NCBI GenBank assembly: GCA_021828405.1
Contig: JAKARZ010000005.1
Location: forward strand, 13,305-77,304
Direction: 5' to 3'
DNA from: Bacillota bacterium
GTDB taxonomy: Bacteria > Bacillota_E > Sulfobacillia > Sulfobacillales > JAIMBI01
DNA: 64,000 nucleotides
Each line of letters opens with the position of its first letter. The stretch's first letter is position 1. The notes below the pieces were generated by a model. The model worked only from the letters and a program-made list of their open reading frames with translations. It did no database searches and was not told where the DNA came from. The position numbers and the translations under genes were made by a program. Positions 44,363 to 55,161 of this stretch are shown in pieces.

Positions 44363-45109
44363 ATGGTGAGAGCCTGGCTGCTGGATTTGGACGGCACGCT
44401 GCTGGACCTTGACGGCGATGCCTTCTTGGAGGCGTACCTCGAGGAAGTTGCCCAATGGATGGCGCCGATCGTGGACCCGGCCCGCTTCACCGAAGCGCTC
44501 TGGTCGGCGGCCATCCCCGTCATGGTGAACCGCACGGGCCATCCAGGCCGCTCGAACAGCGACATGCTGTGGGCGGCACTGGCCGACGCACTCCAGACGC
44601 CGGCGGCAACCCTGTGGCAGCGGTTCGAGGAGTTTGTCCAAGGAGACCTTACGCGCATCTATCCCGGCGGGTCGCCGATGCCCGGGGCCCACGACCTGGT
44701 GGCGGTCGGGCGGGCGCGCGGGATGAAACTTGCGGTGGCCACGATGCCCATCTACCCTCGGCCGGTCATCGACGAGCGGCTCAGGCGCGCGGGTCTGTTG
44801 GACGTGCCCTGGGACCTCGTGGCGACCGATGCCATGGAATCCGTGAAGCCACAGCCCGCCTACTACCAAGAGATCGCCGACCGGCTCCAGGTGGCGCCGA
44901 CCGAGTGCCTGATGGTGGGCGACGATTACTTCCGCGACATGGCTGCTCGGAAGGTGGGCATGGCTACCGCGTATGTGGGCCCGCCCCTAGTCGGGGTGGA
45001 CACAGGGCCCTCTGGCACGCTCACCGACTGGGTCCGTGTACTGGGGGGGGATGGGCGAGGTCCCACCTGTGCGGAAGGTGCCATGAACAGCGGCTTGAGC
45101 GGCGGGTAA
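44363..45109 (+). CDS. HAD-superfamily hydrolase
   Basis: 248 residues. Motif I LLDLDGTLLDLDGD, motif II threonine in AVATMPIYPRP, motif III lysine in SVKPQPAYYQ and motif IV MVGDDYFRDMAAR. The cap inserted after motif I is helical (subclass C1). It resembles phosphoglycolate-phosphatase-like enzymes, though the substrate is open. Start ATG 44363 with GGGAGG about 10 bp upstream; 33 bp after the aldehyde dehydrogenase. Confidence 0.85.
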   Translation: MVRAWLLDLDGTLLDLDGDAFLEAYLEEVAQWMAPIVDPARFTEALWSAAIPVMVNRTGHPGRSNSDMLWAALADALQTPAATLWQRFEEFVQGDLTRIYPGGSPMPGAHDLVAVGRARGMKLAVATMPIYPRPVIDERLRRAGLLDVPWDLVATDAMESVKPQPAYYQEIADRLQVAPTECLMVGDDYFRDMAARKVGMATAYVGPPLVGVDTGPSGTLTDWVRVLGGDGRGPTCAEGAMNSGLSGG

Positions 45110-45140
45110 GACAGCCAGGACGTTCGCCACGTCCAGGCCC

Positions 45141-45162
45141 CAAGCAGATCACAAGCAGATCA
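45141..45162. repeat. 11-bp tandem repeat before the aldolase gene
   Basis: CAAGCAGATCA is present twice in tandem (45141-45151, 45152-45162), and a partial third copy, CAAG, merges into the AAGGAGG ribosome-binding site. Same unit length as the repeats at 29.3, 54.3 and 63.1 kb. Confidence 0.75.
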
Positions 45163-45177
45163 CAAGGAGGCAGTGCG

Positions 45178-46263
45178 ATGCGTTTTGGCTTTGACTGGGG
45201 CGACGACGCCTCGGAGTGGATGACGGGGATGCGCACAGGCCTGGCGCGGACCCTTACCCGGCACGGGCACACCCTTTCACCCACGCTGGTCGGGGCGGAC
45301 CTGGTGTTTCATCAAGTGGACCCCGAGCGTCCCCGACCGTTTCGGCGCCAGTACCAGGCTACGTTCGTCGTGGCCGTGGTGGAGGGGCAGCCCCTCCCGG
45401 CGACGGACCGCTTGAAGACGCTCTACCATGTGCTGATCCGGTCCATCTCCAACTTGCTCCTGTATGGCGGACCTGCCGCCGCCGGGCGCGCACAGGTCGC
45501 ACTAGTTACCCCGGAACTGGGCAACTACACTGTCGACGGCGCGGCGGGCGACGCATGGTTCGAGGCGGTGTACGAGCGGGTCGCGCCCTTGGCCGAGTCC
45601 CATCTGGTGATCAACAACGTGTTTGACGAGGACCTGCCCGACGAGCTCGCAGAGGGCACCGAGGTCACTCGGCAGATGGCCGAAGCAGCCCGCACGCTGG
45701 ACCAATGGCAGTTGTTTCCTACCCCCTTTCCGATGGCCGAATTTCTCCCGCCCGAGGACATGCGGCAGATGCGCCACCTGTTTGGCATCGGCGGCCTCTC
45801 CTACGGCAATCTGAGCGCCCGCCACGACGCTGAGCGCTTCTGGATGTCCGCCAGCGGCGTGGACAAGGGCAAGGTGGGCGTCGTAAGCCGGGACATCCTC
45901 CTGGTCAAAACGTACGACCCCGTCGCCAACGCCATGCGCATTTCGGTGCGGCCCGGCTCCGACCCGCTCCGAGTGTCGGTGGATGCCGTCGAACACTGGG
46001 GCATTTACCGCCGACACCCCGGGATTGGTGCTCTGATTCACATCCATGCGTGGGTGGACGGCGTCGTCAGCACCACCGTCAACTACCCCTGCGGGACAAT
46101 TGAGATGGGTCAGGCGATGTCCGACCTCCTGGACCAGGATCCGCATCCCGAGTCAACCATCATCGGACTGAAGAACCACGGCATCACGGCGACCGGCCCC
46201 AATTTTCCCGACATCTTGGCCCGGCTGGCGGATCGGGTCCGCCCCACCGTTCCGATGCAGTAA
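45178..46263 (+). CDS. Class II aldolase/adducin-family protein with N-terminal extension
   Basis: 361 residues. The C-terminal half (about 185-360) is the aldolase fold: GLSYGNLSARHD, FWMSASGVDKG, ALIHIHAWVDGVV (the HxH zinc site) and LKNHGITATGPN. The first 175 residues are an extra domain with no match I recognise. ATG 45178 behind AAGGAGG. Related enzymes are sugar-phosphate aldolases or decarboxylases. Context with an aldehyde dehydrogenase and HAD phosphatase suggests sugar-acid or aldehyde breakdown (inference). Confidence 0.82.
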   Translation: MRFGFDWGDDASEWMTGMRTGLARTLTRHGHTLSPTLVGADLVFHQVDPERPRPFRRQYQATFVVAVVEGQPLPATDRLKTLYHVLIRSISNLLLYGGPAAAGRAQVALVTPELGNYTVDGAAGDAWFEAVYERVAPLAESHLVINNVFDEDLPDELAEGTEVTRQMAEAARTLDQWQLFPTPFPMAEFLPPEDMRQMRHLFGIGGLSYGNLSARHDAERFWMSASGVDKGKVGVVSRDILLVKTYDPVANAMRISVRPGSDPLRVSVDAVEHWGIYRRHPGIGALIHIHAWVDGVVSTTVNYPCGTIEMGQAMSDLLDQDPHPESTIIGLKNHGITATGPNFPDILARLADRVRPTVPMQ

Positions 46264-46331
46264 ACTGAACGCAGAGCCGTCCGTGGTGACTCGATGGCAA
46301 CTCTGAGGGCGACTCTAAGGAGAGAGCTTCG

Positions 46332-47369
46332 ATGTCCTCCGCGCCGATGGTGCCGTTGCAGCGCGTGGTGTGGGAGGTGGGCGCGGGTCCCAGGGTCCGC
46401 TCCACCTCCCCCACGCTGACGCTTCGCGAGGCGCGGCGCGTGGTGCGTTGCATGGCCCGCTCGCCCGAGCGTCCCACGGTGGTGCTGTCCGGCGTCGATC
46501 CGCTGGCGCCGCCGGGCCGGGGCATCCCCGTCGCGGGATTGGTGGAGGTGCTCGTGGCCTACCGCTTCCCCACCGGGGTGGCCCTTCACCCCTTAGCAGC
46601 CTGCACCACCCGTGCCCCGGGGATTTGGGCCGCCATGGGGGTGCAGCACGTCGTGTTGCACATCGACACCGCGCTGGACAGCCCACTGCCTGACGCCCCC
46701 GGGGTGCGCCGTACGGACGGTGCCACACTGGTGTACGCGCGGGCCGTGGTGGACGCCGGGATGCAGCTCCATATCACCACGCGCGTGACCGCGCTGACCG
46801 CGCCTGACCTGATCGCCATCAGCGCACTGCTCCCGTCGCTGCACGTGTCAGCGTGGGAGGTGTCCTTCGTGGTGCCTACGGCCGCCGTCGCCCGATCCGA
46901 GTCGCTCCGGGCAGCGCGCCAGGAGCGGGTGCTGGCCTGGCTGACCCGCTACGCGGCCAGCGCCCCGTTTCCGGTCACCACCGAGGGGGCGCCGCACTTT
47001 ATTCGCCATACTCATCCCCATCCGGAGCACAGGACCCTGGTGCCCGTACTGCGCGACGCCCAGGGCATGCTCTACATCACGGCCGGCGGCGACGTGTGGC
47101 CGGGGCCGGACCTGCCGCTCAGTGCGGGCAATGTGCGCCAGCACTCCCCGCAGGTCCTCTACCGATCGACGCCCTTGTTCAAAAACCTGCGGAACGCCTC
47201 TCAGTTGGGGGGGCGTTGCGGGTGGTGTGCGTGGAGTCGGGTATGCGGGGGATCGCGGGCCCGCGCCTATGCGCTCACCGGAGACGCTTTGGCCCAGGAT
47301 CCCCACTGCGCCCCCGTCATGGTGCCGGCGGCGCCTCAGTCTCGGCGGCAATCGCAAACGCCAACTTGA
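46332..47369 (+). CDS. Radical-SAM/SPASM-like protein lacking the SAM-cluster cysteines
   Basis: 345 residues. The C-terminus matches SPASM-type radical SAM proteins of the AhbD/NirJ-like or TIGR04053 kind: LGGRCGWCAWSRVCGGS, then RARAYALTGDALAQDPHC. The N-terminus aligns with VWEV (usual xWEVTxxC) and VLSGVDPL (usual LTGGDPL), but the CxxxCxxC loop between them is missing: the sequence goes VWEVGAGPRVRSTSPTLTLR with no Cys and about 12 residues fewer. A normal radical cluster could not form. The frame is open throughout, so this is not a frameshift. It overlaps the convergent dehydrogenase by 53 bp. Confidence 0.75.
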   Translation: MSSAPMVPLQRVVWEVGAGPRVRSTSPTLTLREARRVVRCMARSPERPTVVLSGVDPLAPPGRGIPVAGLVEVLVAYRFPTGVALHPLAACTTRAPGIWAAMGVQHVVLHIDTALDSPLPDAPGVRRTDGATLVYARAVVDAGMQLHITTRVTALTAPDLIAISALLPSLHVSAWEVSFVVPTAAVARSESLRAARQERVLAWLTRYAASAPFPVTTEGAPHFIRHTHPHPEHRTLVPVLRDAQGMLYITAGGDVWPGPDLPLSAGNVRQHSPQVLYRSTPLFKNLRNASQLGGRCGWCAWSRVCGGSRARAYALTGDALAQDPHCAPVMVPAAPQSRRQSQTPT

Positions 47370-48525
47370 TCGACCCGCCGCGGTGGTGCACCAGGGTCCG
47401 AAACGCCGTGCGATACTGCTCCAGCCGGTAGGCATGCGTCACCAGCGCGTCTAGCGCGGGGGCGTCTGCCAGTCGGGCTACGGCCACCGGCAGATGGTTG
47501 ACGCCGCCGACGTGGTAGCCGTACGTCCCCACCACCGTGAGGTTACGGGTCCACAGCGGCGAGAAGTCCGCGGACGGGCGCGCCAGAGCCCCCAGCACCA
47601 GCACCTGCCCTCCGGGCCGGCACAGAGCCAGTGCCTCGCCCATGGTTTCGGGGGTCCCCACCGTATCGACCACCACGTCGGACCCCCAGGGATGCAGGGC
47701 GGGCGCCCCCCACATCGGGGGCGCCAGGGGTTGGCCCGCCAGCACCGCCCGCTCTCGGACGCCGCCGCCCACCAGGCGGTGGGCGCCCAGCGCCCGAGCC
47801 ATGTTTCCCTGGTGCCGGTGGCGCACCTGCACCACCACTTCCACCAGGTTCATGCTCGACAGGGCCCAGGTCGTCAGCAGCCCCACTGTTCCGGCGCCCA
47901 GCACCAGCACCGTCTGCACGTCCTGCCAGCGAAGACGAGCCAGGCCAGCCAGCACAATCGCCAGCGGCTCGGTCAGCACGGCGCGCCGGAGCGGCAGGCG
48001 GTCCGGCACCGGAATCAGCTGGGCCGCCGGCGCCCACATGCGCGTCGCCCAGCCGCCGGGCAGTTGTCCATGGAAGCCCAGCAGGAGACCTGGACCCAGT
48101 CCCACATCCGCCCGCCGCTCGCAGCCATCGTCCGCGTGTGCGGCACACGCGCGGCACAACGGCAAGCCCCGCGCGCGGCAGCCCAGCGAGGGATCCACCA
48201 CCACCGCCTCATGCGTGTCGAGCCGCCTCGCCACGACCTCATGCCCCAGCACGGCCGGGAACTGCGTCAACGGCGCCAAATACGGAGACGACCTCCCCGT
48301 GACGATGCCAATGTCTGACCCGCAGATGCCACTCCACACGGGTTCCAGAGCCACCCAATCCCCATCGGGGGGTAATTGCGGGGGCGGCAGCGCCTCCAGG
48401 CGGAGCGCGCCCAGTCCTAGGGCCATCGCCGACCCGGGTGCCAAGCGCTGCGCGGCAATCCGCGCGGGATTCAGATGGTAGCGCAGACCCTGGTACGAAC
48501 CGTCCGACCGAACCGACGTGCTCAC
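47317..48525 (-). CDS. Zinc-type MDR alcohol dehydrogenase-like protein
   Basis: 402 residues. Motifs: SGICGSDIGIV (catalytic Cys), VLGHEVVARRLD (HE pair), a Cys-rich structural zinc lobe (LPLCRACAAHADDGC) and LVLGAGTVGLLTTWAL. The NAD-binding half is otherwise normal. The N-terminal 40 residues (GSYQGLRYHLNPARIAAQRL) are longer than usual. GTG start behind GAGGAAGG. It overlaps the hydrolase gene by 4 bp, making a two-gene unit that converges on the radical-SAM-like gene. Confidence 0.85.
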   Translation of the reverse strand: MSTSVRSDGSYQGLRYHLNPARIAAQRLAPGSAMALGLGALRLEALPPPQLPPDGDWVALEPVWSGICGSDIGIVTGRSSPYLAPLTQFPAVLGHEVVARRLDTHEAVVVDPSLGCRARGLPLCRACAAHADDGCERRADVGLGPGLLLGFHGQLPGGWATRMWAPAAQLIPVPDRLPLRRAVLTEPLAIVLAGLARLRWQDVQTVLVLGAGTVGLLTTWALSSMNLVEVVVQVRHRHQGNMARALGAHRLVGGGVRERAVLAGQPLAPPMWGAPALHPWGSDVVVDTVGTPETMGEALALCRPGGQVLVLGALARPSADFSPLWTRNLTVVGTYGYHVGGVNHLPVAVARLADAPALDALVTHAYRLEQYRTAFRTLVHHRGGSIKLAFAIAAETEAPPAP

Positions 48526-49397
48526 AACCTTCCTCCCTCGCGAGCGGCGCGTCCCGGCGAGCGCCGCAAGACGGTCGCATCCAGCCAGCCCAGCAACTCC
48601 TCCGCCAGGCTCCCCGACAGGTCGGCCACCAGGCTGTGCTGGGGCGCGGCCAGTGTCCTGAGCGTGATGCCGGGCCGCTTCGCCAGCAGCTGCTCGGCCA
48701 CCCGGTTGTCGCAGACGCCGTCGCCTGCGGAGAGCAGTGCCAGCATGGGCGAGGCCACGCTCACGGGTGCCGCGGCCGCTTGGTCGACGGCCGCCAGCAG
48801 GCAGGCGAGAAAGCCCAACGTGTAGTGGCGGGAGGCCTGTCGGTCCCGCTCGATGAGGTGGCCGATGTACGGATCCGCCGAAATGCCATCATAGCCCAGC
48901 GGCCTCAGCGGCCGGATGCGCGAGAGTGCGGGCCCGGCATGGGCAAGCCACCAGCGTGCGGTGGGACCCACCGTGAAGGTGAGCCCCAGGGCCGGGGACA
49001 GCAGAATGGATCCCGAAGGTGCGACCACCTCGGTCTGCAGGGCCAGATATGCCACCAGCCCCCCATAGCTTTCGCCGCCCAGTAGCAGCGGCGTGCCGCG
49101 CGCAACCTTGCGCTGCATCTCGAGGTACGCGTCGGACAGGTCCTCCACGTGATCTCGCCAATGCGCGAGATGGCCCGGCACGCCGCTCGACCGGCCGTGG
49201 CCCCGCAGGTCCGGCATCCACACGGCAATGCCTTGGCTCGCCAGATCCGACGCCAGCGGCAGGTAGTACTCGGAGTGCACCATCGAGGCATGCACCATTA
49301 GCAGGTGCGCCCGCACCGGCCCCGGTTCGGGGCTGACCCTCCGGATGAAGAGACGGGGAGCGCCAGCCCGCTCGGCAAAGAGCCCTTCTATTTTCAT
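48522..49397 (-). CDS. Alpha/beta hydrolase, lysophospholipase-like
   Basis: 291 residues. Oxyanion and nucleophile motifs: LMVHASMVHSEYY, PDLRGHGRSSG, nucleophile Ser in LLGGESYGG (near residue 110), acid in LLSAGDGVCDN and His in APQHSLVADL. This monoacylglycerol-lipase/lysophospholipase-like pattern is common. ATG 49397 lacks a strong ribosome-binding site. First in the unit with the MDR dehydrogenase. Confidence 0.85.
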   Translation of the reverse strand: MKIEGLFAERAGAPRLFIRRVSPEPGPVRAHLLMVHASMVHSEYYLPLASDLASQGIAVWMPDLRGHGRSSGVPGHLAHWRDHVEDLSDAYLEMQRKVARGTPLLLGGESYGGLVAYLALQTEVVAPSGSILLSPALGLTFTVGPTARWWLAHAGPALSRIRPLRPLGYDGISADPYIGHLIERDRQASRHYTLGFLACLLAAVDQAAAAPVSVASPMLALLSAGDGVCDNRVAEQLLAKRPGITLRTLAAPQHSLVADLSGSLAEELLGWLDATVLRRSPGRAAREGGRL

Positions 49398-49479
49398 CGG
49401 CGCCTGCCGTGCTGATTCCTTGGCCGCACCCCAATCCCCCCTACGCGCGCCGGGTCATGCGACGACACCCATAGCTTTT

Positions 49480-49485
49480 ATTATG
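49480..49485 (-). promoter_or_regulatory. Possible -10 box of the hydrolase-dehydrogenase unit
   Basis: CATAAT on the minus strand, in a short A/T-rich patch about 80 bp before the hydrolase ATG. No convincing -35 was seen. Confidence 0.3.
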
Positions 49486-49564
49486 CCTCATCGCGTCGGC
49501 GCACACTAGAGCCCAATGCCCACGGGCTTTGGCCCCTTGGACCACCCGAGGCGGCCGCGACAGC

Positions 49565-49593
49565 TTCGCTCCCGCCCTCGGGAATGGTATACT
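49565..49593 (+). promoter_or_regulatory. Promoter of leuS
   Basis: TATACT at 49588-49593 with TGG in front makes an extended -10, and TTCGCT 17 bp upstream is a weak -35. The leader to the ATG at 49732 is about 130 bases. I did not see the T-box antiterminator consensus in it. Confidence 0.55.
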
Positions 49594-49731
49594 GCCGGTC
49601 AACCCGGATGACACGATGCGTGGCGCCTGCGGCTTGGCCGCGGGTCGTTCGGCGTTATGTCATCCTCCCCCAGCGGGCCCAGAATGCATGCACGCGGCAA
49701 GAAAGACGGGAAGACGGCAAGGAGGATGCGC

Positions 49732-52188
<2,457 letters not shown>

Positions 52189-53066
52189 GGCCGGGCAATG
52201 GGGGTGAGCCGCAGGCTTCCGGTACGACGCACACCGGGCTCGCCAGGCTGGGCGTATAGAAATGCCCGGCGCAGCATCGGCGAGCGGCGCGGTGCATCGT
52301 CCATCAAGACGGCGGCGGCGGCCACACGCACACCAGGGCCGGACCCCGCAGGTGCCACCGCCAGGCTGCAGCGTCGGAGATTCGCCCGGTGACGTGACCG
52401 ACGAAAGGTGGCCCTTTCCGGTCGGACACGAGACAGCCCGCTGCCCTGAGGGGCGCCAGCCAGGAAACCAGGTCGCACGTCGCTTGTTCATCGTCCTCTG
52501 CCCGCCCGTGCGCGGCCGGGACGCTCACCCGTTTGGAAACGTGGCGTGGCAAGCACAACGAGAACCACCCTCCGGTGTCCGCACCATGATTCGGCGTGGC
52601 GGGAAGTGGCTTCCGCGTGACCCCGACAACACCGGTGCTGCACGAACGCACGGCCTACCCCTGCGAGTCACAACCCCCGTGGGCGAGCCGTTAAGGTCGC
52701 CAGCTCCACTGTCAGGAGGAGTGGGACCGGTCGCCAAACTGGAGGCCCTACTTTTTAGTATCTGCGCCCTCATTGTCGCCGGAAAAACCGAGCACGGGGC
52801 ATTGCGCGAGTCGTAAGTGAAGTGACACGGGCAGGACTGTCCCTTGGCCGGCGCGGTGCTGAATGGCCGACCGGGCGGGTGCCAGTTCCCCGTGGGGTGA
52901 ATCGCATCGGAGGTGTGCTACGAAGACGACGCGGCGAACCCACCCGCCACCAAGTCACGAGCCCTCACGCCAAGCCGTTCGGCCCTGCTCCGTCTGTACG
53001 GGGTGCGCCCCCTTCTCTCCTCGTGGTCCCACGAGCGAAGGGCGATGTCGAACGGCGATAGATAAC
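52189..53066. other. Region after leuS without a recognised gene
   Basis: About 880 bp. Several overlapping frames exist on both strands (the longest, 52262-52816, is Arg/Pro/Gly-rich with no motif). They look like GC-rich shadows. A coding remnant cannot be excluded near 52430-52800. The tRNA gene begins at the far end. Confidence 0.45.
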
Positions 53067-53152
53067 TGGTGCCGGGTGTGGGGTTCGAACCCACACGGGA
53101 AAACCCCATTCGATTTTAAGTCGAACGCGTCTGCCTGTTCCGCCAACCCGGC
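53067..53152 (-). tRNA. tRNA-Leu (anticodon UAA)
   Basis: Acceptor stem GCCGGGT pairs with ACCCGGC (discriminator A), followed by an encoded CCA. Anticodon stem TTCGA/TCGAA encloses the loop CTTAAAA, giving anticodon UAA. A long variable arm (TGGGGTTTTCCCG) marks a class II tRNA, and the T-loop TTCGAAC is intact. The gene lies next to the S1-domain protein and near leuS. Confidence 0.95.
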
Positions 53153-53156
53153 CGGG

Positions 53157-53600
53157 TCAGGACCCTCGACCGCCTCGCTTGCTGTCGTTGCTCTTGCGCA
53201 GATCCGACAGGCGCGATTCGCTGTCCTTCATGAAGCGGGACAATTTATCTTCGAAGCTGGGCGCTCCGCCCCGACCGCCGCCGCTGCGCGGCCGCCGACC
53301 GCCGCCGCCACCGCTGCGGGGACCGGGCGCCGCATTGGGATTTGCCTGTCGGATCGACAGAGCGACCTTGCCGCGGTCATCCATTGACAGCACCTTGACC
53401 CGCACCGGGTCCTGCTCGTGCAGAAAATCGTTGATGTCCCGCACATAGGTGTCGGCCACCTCCGAAATGTGCACCAGACCCGTCTTGCCGTTTGGCAACG
53501 CCACGAAGGCACCAAAATGGGTGATGCCCGTGACGGTTCCTTCAACCACCTGACCAACCTCTACCGTTGCACCCGTTGCACCGGGGGCCATAGACGACAT
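53157..53600 (-). CDS. yabR: YabR-like S1-domain RNA-binding protein
   Basis: 147 residues. An S1 domain fills residues 13-85 (VGQVVEGTVTGITHFGAFVA, then HISEVADTYVRDIND and VLSMDDRGKVALSIRQ). The tail is a Gly/Arg-rich, RGG-like segment (GGGGGRRPRSGGGRGG) followed by a helical end (FEDKLSRFMKDSESRL). S1 proteins of this kind sit at the end of the yab cluster after divIC. Start ATG 53600; a second ATG 9 bases later is possible. Confidence 0.9.
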   Translation of the reverse strand: MSSMAPGATGATVEVGQVVEGTVTGITHFGAFVALPNGKTGLVHISEVADTYVRDINDFLHEQDPVRVKVLSMDDRGKVALSIRQANPNAAPGPRSGGGGGRRPRSGGGRGGAPSFEDKLSRFMKDSESRLSDLRKSNDSKRGGRGS

Positions 53601-53710
53601 GTGTGCGATGTGCCCTCCACTCTCTCGTGCGCTTCAACTTCCTAGTCGACGTCCATCCGCATTATAGAGGGTGCACCAAAATCCCGTCAACCGCAGGATG
53701 GCAGTTTGTG

Positions 53711-54007
53711 CTAGTTGTTGAACCAGAGGGGGTTGGCGATTTTTTCTCGCCCCGTCAGAATCAGCTTGAGCTGGGTTGGGTTTTTCAGCGCCTGGACTTC
53801 CTGCCGGAGCATCCCGGACTGCTCCTGCACCACCGCAATGTGCTGAGCCAGCGCTTCCGCCTCGTGGCGCAGCGCCAAGTAATGCCACGCAGAGATGCCG
53901 GCCGTCGCGGCCATGTCCACGGCCACCCCCCACAGCACCAGGCGACCCCACCGCACGCGCCACCGCCGGGCCCCCGCAACTTCCCTAGCCGTTGTCGCCG
54001 GGCTCAC
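53711..54007 (-). CDS. divIC: DivIC/FtsB-like septum-formation protein
   Basis: About 98 residues with a short cytoplasmic part, one membrane segment (LVLWGVAVDMAATAGISAW), a coiled coil (LRHEAEALAQHIAVVQEQSG onward) and the end NPTQLKLILTGREKIANPLWF, which resembles the conserved ARxxxxxxxPGE-type end only loosely. The GTG at 54007 behind GAGGAAGG overlaps the upstream HTH gene by 23 bp. Position between yabQ and yabR is the normal one for divIC. Confidence 0.72.
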   Translation of the reverse strand: MSPATTAREVAGARRWRVRWGRLVLWGVAVDMAATAGISAWHYLALRHEAEALAQHIAVVQEQSGMLRQEVQALKNPTQLKLILTGREKIANPLWFNN

Positions 54008-54305
54008 CACCTTCCTCACCGCCCTCGACGTTGTCCCCGTCGTCTTCCAGGTCTCCGTAAACGCCCAGCGGATCTCCCGCAATCACCAACACGACTTGGT
54101 ACCCCTTGGCGCGCGCCCGATTGTACAGCGTAGCCACCGTCCCGGGCTTTAGGTGGAGACGCCGGGCCACCGCGTCGTTCCCGAGACCGGTCTCTTTCAG
54201 TGCCACCACCTGCCGCTCCCGCGGCGACAGGCGTTCGAGGCCCCGTATCTCGAGCTGCACGATCTCCCCCCGGATATCCACAACCTGTGTACAACCTGTG
54301 TACAA
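53985..54305 (-). CDS. Small helix-turn-helix protein in the yab cluster
   Basis: 106 residues. The centre is an HTH of the sigma-70 region 4/LuxR kind: RLSPRERQVVALKETGLGND, then AVARRLHLKPGTVATLYNRA. The C-terminal 35 residues are acidic and glycine-rich (VYGDLEDDGDNVEGGEEG). No such gene stands between yabQ and divIC in the standard cluster. It has two GTG starts (54305 and 54281) lying inside an 11-bp tandem repeat. The target is unknown. Confidence 0.65.
   Translation of the reverse strand: MYTGCTQVVDIRGEIVQLEIRGLERLSPRERQVVALKETGLGNDAVARRLHLKPGTVATLYNRARAKGYQVVLVIAGDPLGVYGDLEDDGDNVEGGEEGGEPGDNG
54281..54302. repeat. 11-bp tandem repeat over the start of the HTH gene
   Basis: CAACCTGTGTA occurs twice in tandem (54281-54291, 54292-54302); on the coding strand TTGTACACAGG is repeated. 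Because 11 is not a multiple of 3, gain or loss of a copy would change which GTG is in frame. Confidence 0.75.
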
Positions 54306-54357
54306 CGTTTATACGTTTGGGACGTAGGGGCAGTGTAGCGGCGCCGGACCCTCCCTG

Positions 54358-54777
54358 TCAATTGCGTGCGGCCCTTTTCGGCAGACGCCAACGTGGCCAG
54401 GGACAAAGTCGAAATCCGTCCGTGCGAGCCGCCCACCTGCCAAAGCGTCGCAATTGGCGAGCCACCCAGCGGGCCGCCGCCGCCACCAAGGGAGCCCCCA
54501 GGGCTGACCACCCCAAGAGGCCGAGCAACAAACCCGTGACGGCCCACAGCCGTACGGTGCCCCAGGAGGCCAGCAGCAAACCCGCCGCCACCGGTAGGGT
54601 GGCGGTCAGCACAAACACGATGTCCACCACCGGCGACAGCCAGCGAGGGAATCGCCATTCGGCACGGAGGGATCCATACACGGTGATGAGGAGGCCCAGC
54701 ACGACCCCGGTCAGCACCATCACGCTCGCGGCCCACAGCACCGCCGCGGTTGGCATCAGCGCCAGAGGCGGTGCCAC
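54358..54777 (-). CDS. yabQ: YabQ, spore cortex biosynthesis membrane protein
   Basis: 139 residues with four membrane segments (including VLTGVVLGLLITVYGSLRAE and LLGLLGWSALGAPLVAAAAR). The LITVYGSLR element at the end of the first helices is typical of YabQ. It overlaps the end of yabP by 22 bp. YabQ is needed for the spore cortex in Bacillus and locates to the forespore membranes (family knowledge). Confidence 0.85.
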   Translation of the reverse strand: MAPPLALMPTAAVLWAASVMVLTGVVLGLLITVYGSLRAEWRFPRWLSPVVDIVFVLTATLPVAAGLLLASWGTVRLWAVTGLLLGLLGWSALGAPLVAAAARWVARQLRRFGRWAARTDGFRLCPWPRWRLPKRAARN

Positions 54778-55064
54778 AGGCTCGCATCGTGGGCGTGGGG
54801 TCGCCGACGACTGTACTGAAGCCCGTCGACGTCTCCATCGGCGACGAAGCGGCTCGACTCAAGGTCGACCTGCTGAATCCGCAGCGCATGCCCCGTGATG
54901 GTGAGGGTGCCGAGCTCGGTGGATAGCACAATCGTGTCCTCGGTGAAGGCATCGACATGGGTGACGCCAACAATCTCCAGATGTCGCCGCGCATCCAGCG
55001 TCACCCCGTGAGCCGGTGAGACGCTGGGCTGACCGGCAGGAACCGGCTTGGTGACTTGGGACAT
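54756..55064 (-). CDS. yabP: YabP, sporulation protein
   Basis: About 102 residues. The YabP/YqfC fold is recognisable: LDARRHLEIVGVTHVDAFTE followed by LSTELGTLTITGHALRIQQV and GDVDGLQYS. ATG 55064 is preferred over an upstream ATG because GGGAGG lies 7 bp before it. Works with YabQ in spore formation. Confidence 0.9.
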   Translation of the reverse strand: MSQVTKPVPAGQPSVSPAHGVTLDARRHLEIVGVTHVDAFTEDTIVLSTELGTLTITGHALRIQQVDLESSRFVADGDVDGLQYSRRRPHAHDASLWHRLWR

Positions 55065-55161
55065 CGGCCGTCCTCCCATCTCGGCGGCCCCGGCGGGCCG
55101 GTGGGACTGTCCAGACACCTTCGTGCCTTGGCACCTTATGACGCCGGTCCAGGCGATATGC

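Noticed and set aside
49657..49731. N-terminal extension of leuS
   Set aside because: The ATG at 49732 has AAGGAGG at the right distance and begins the normal family N-terminus.
49600..49731. T-box riboswitch in the leuS leader
   Set aside because: I could not find the specifier loop or the GGTGGNACC antiterminator consensus in the roughly 130-base leader.
52262..52816. 184-codon open frame after leuS
   Set aside because: Arg/Pro/Gly-rich, no motif, no convincing ribosome-binding site, and similar frames exist on the opposite strand; typical GC-rich shadow.
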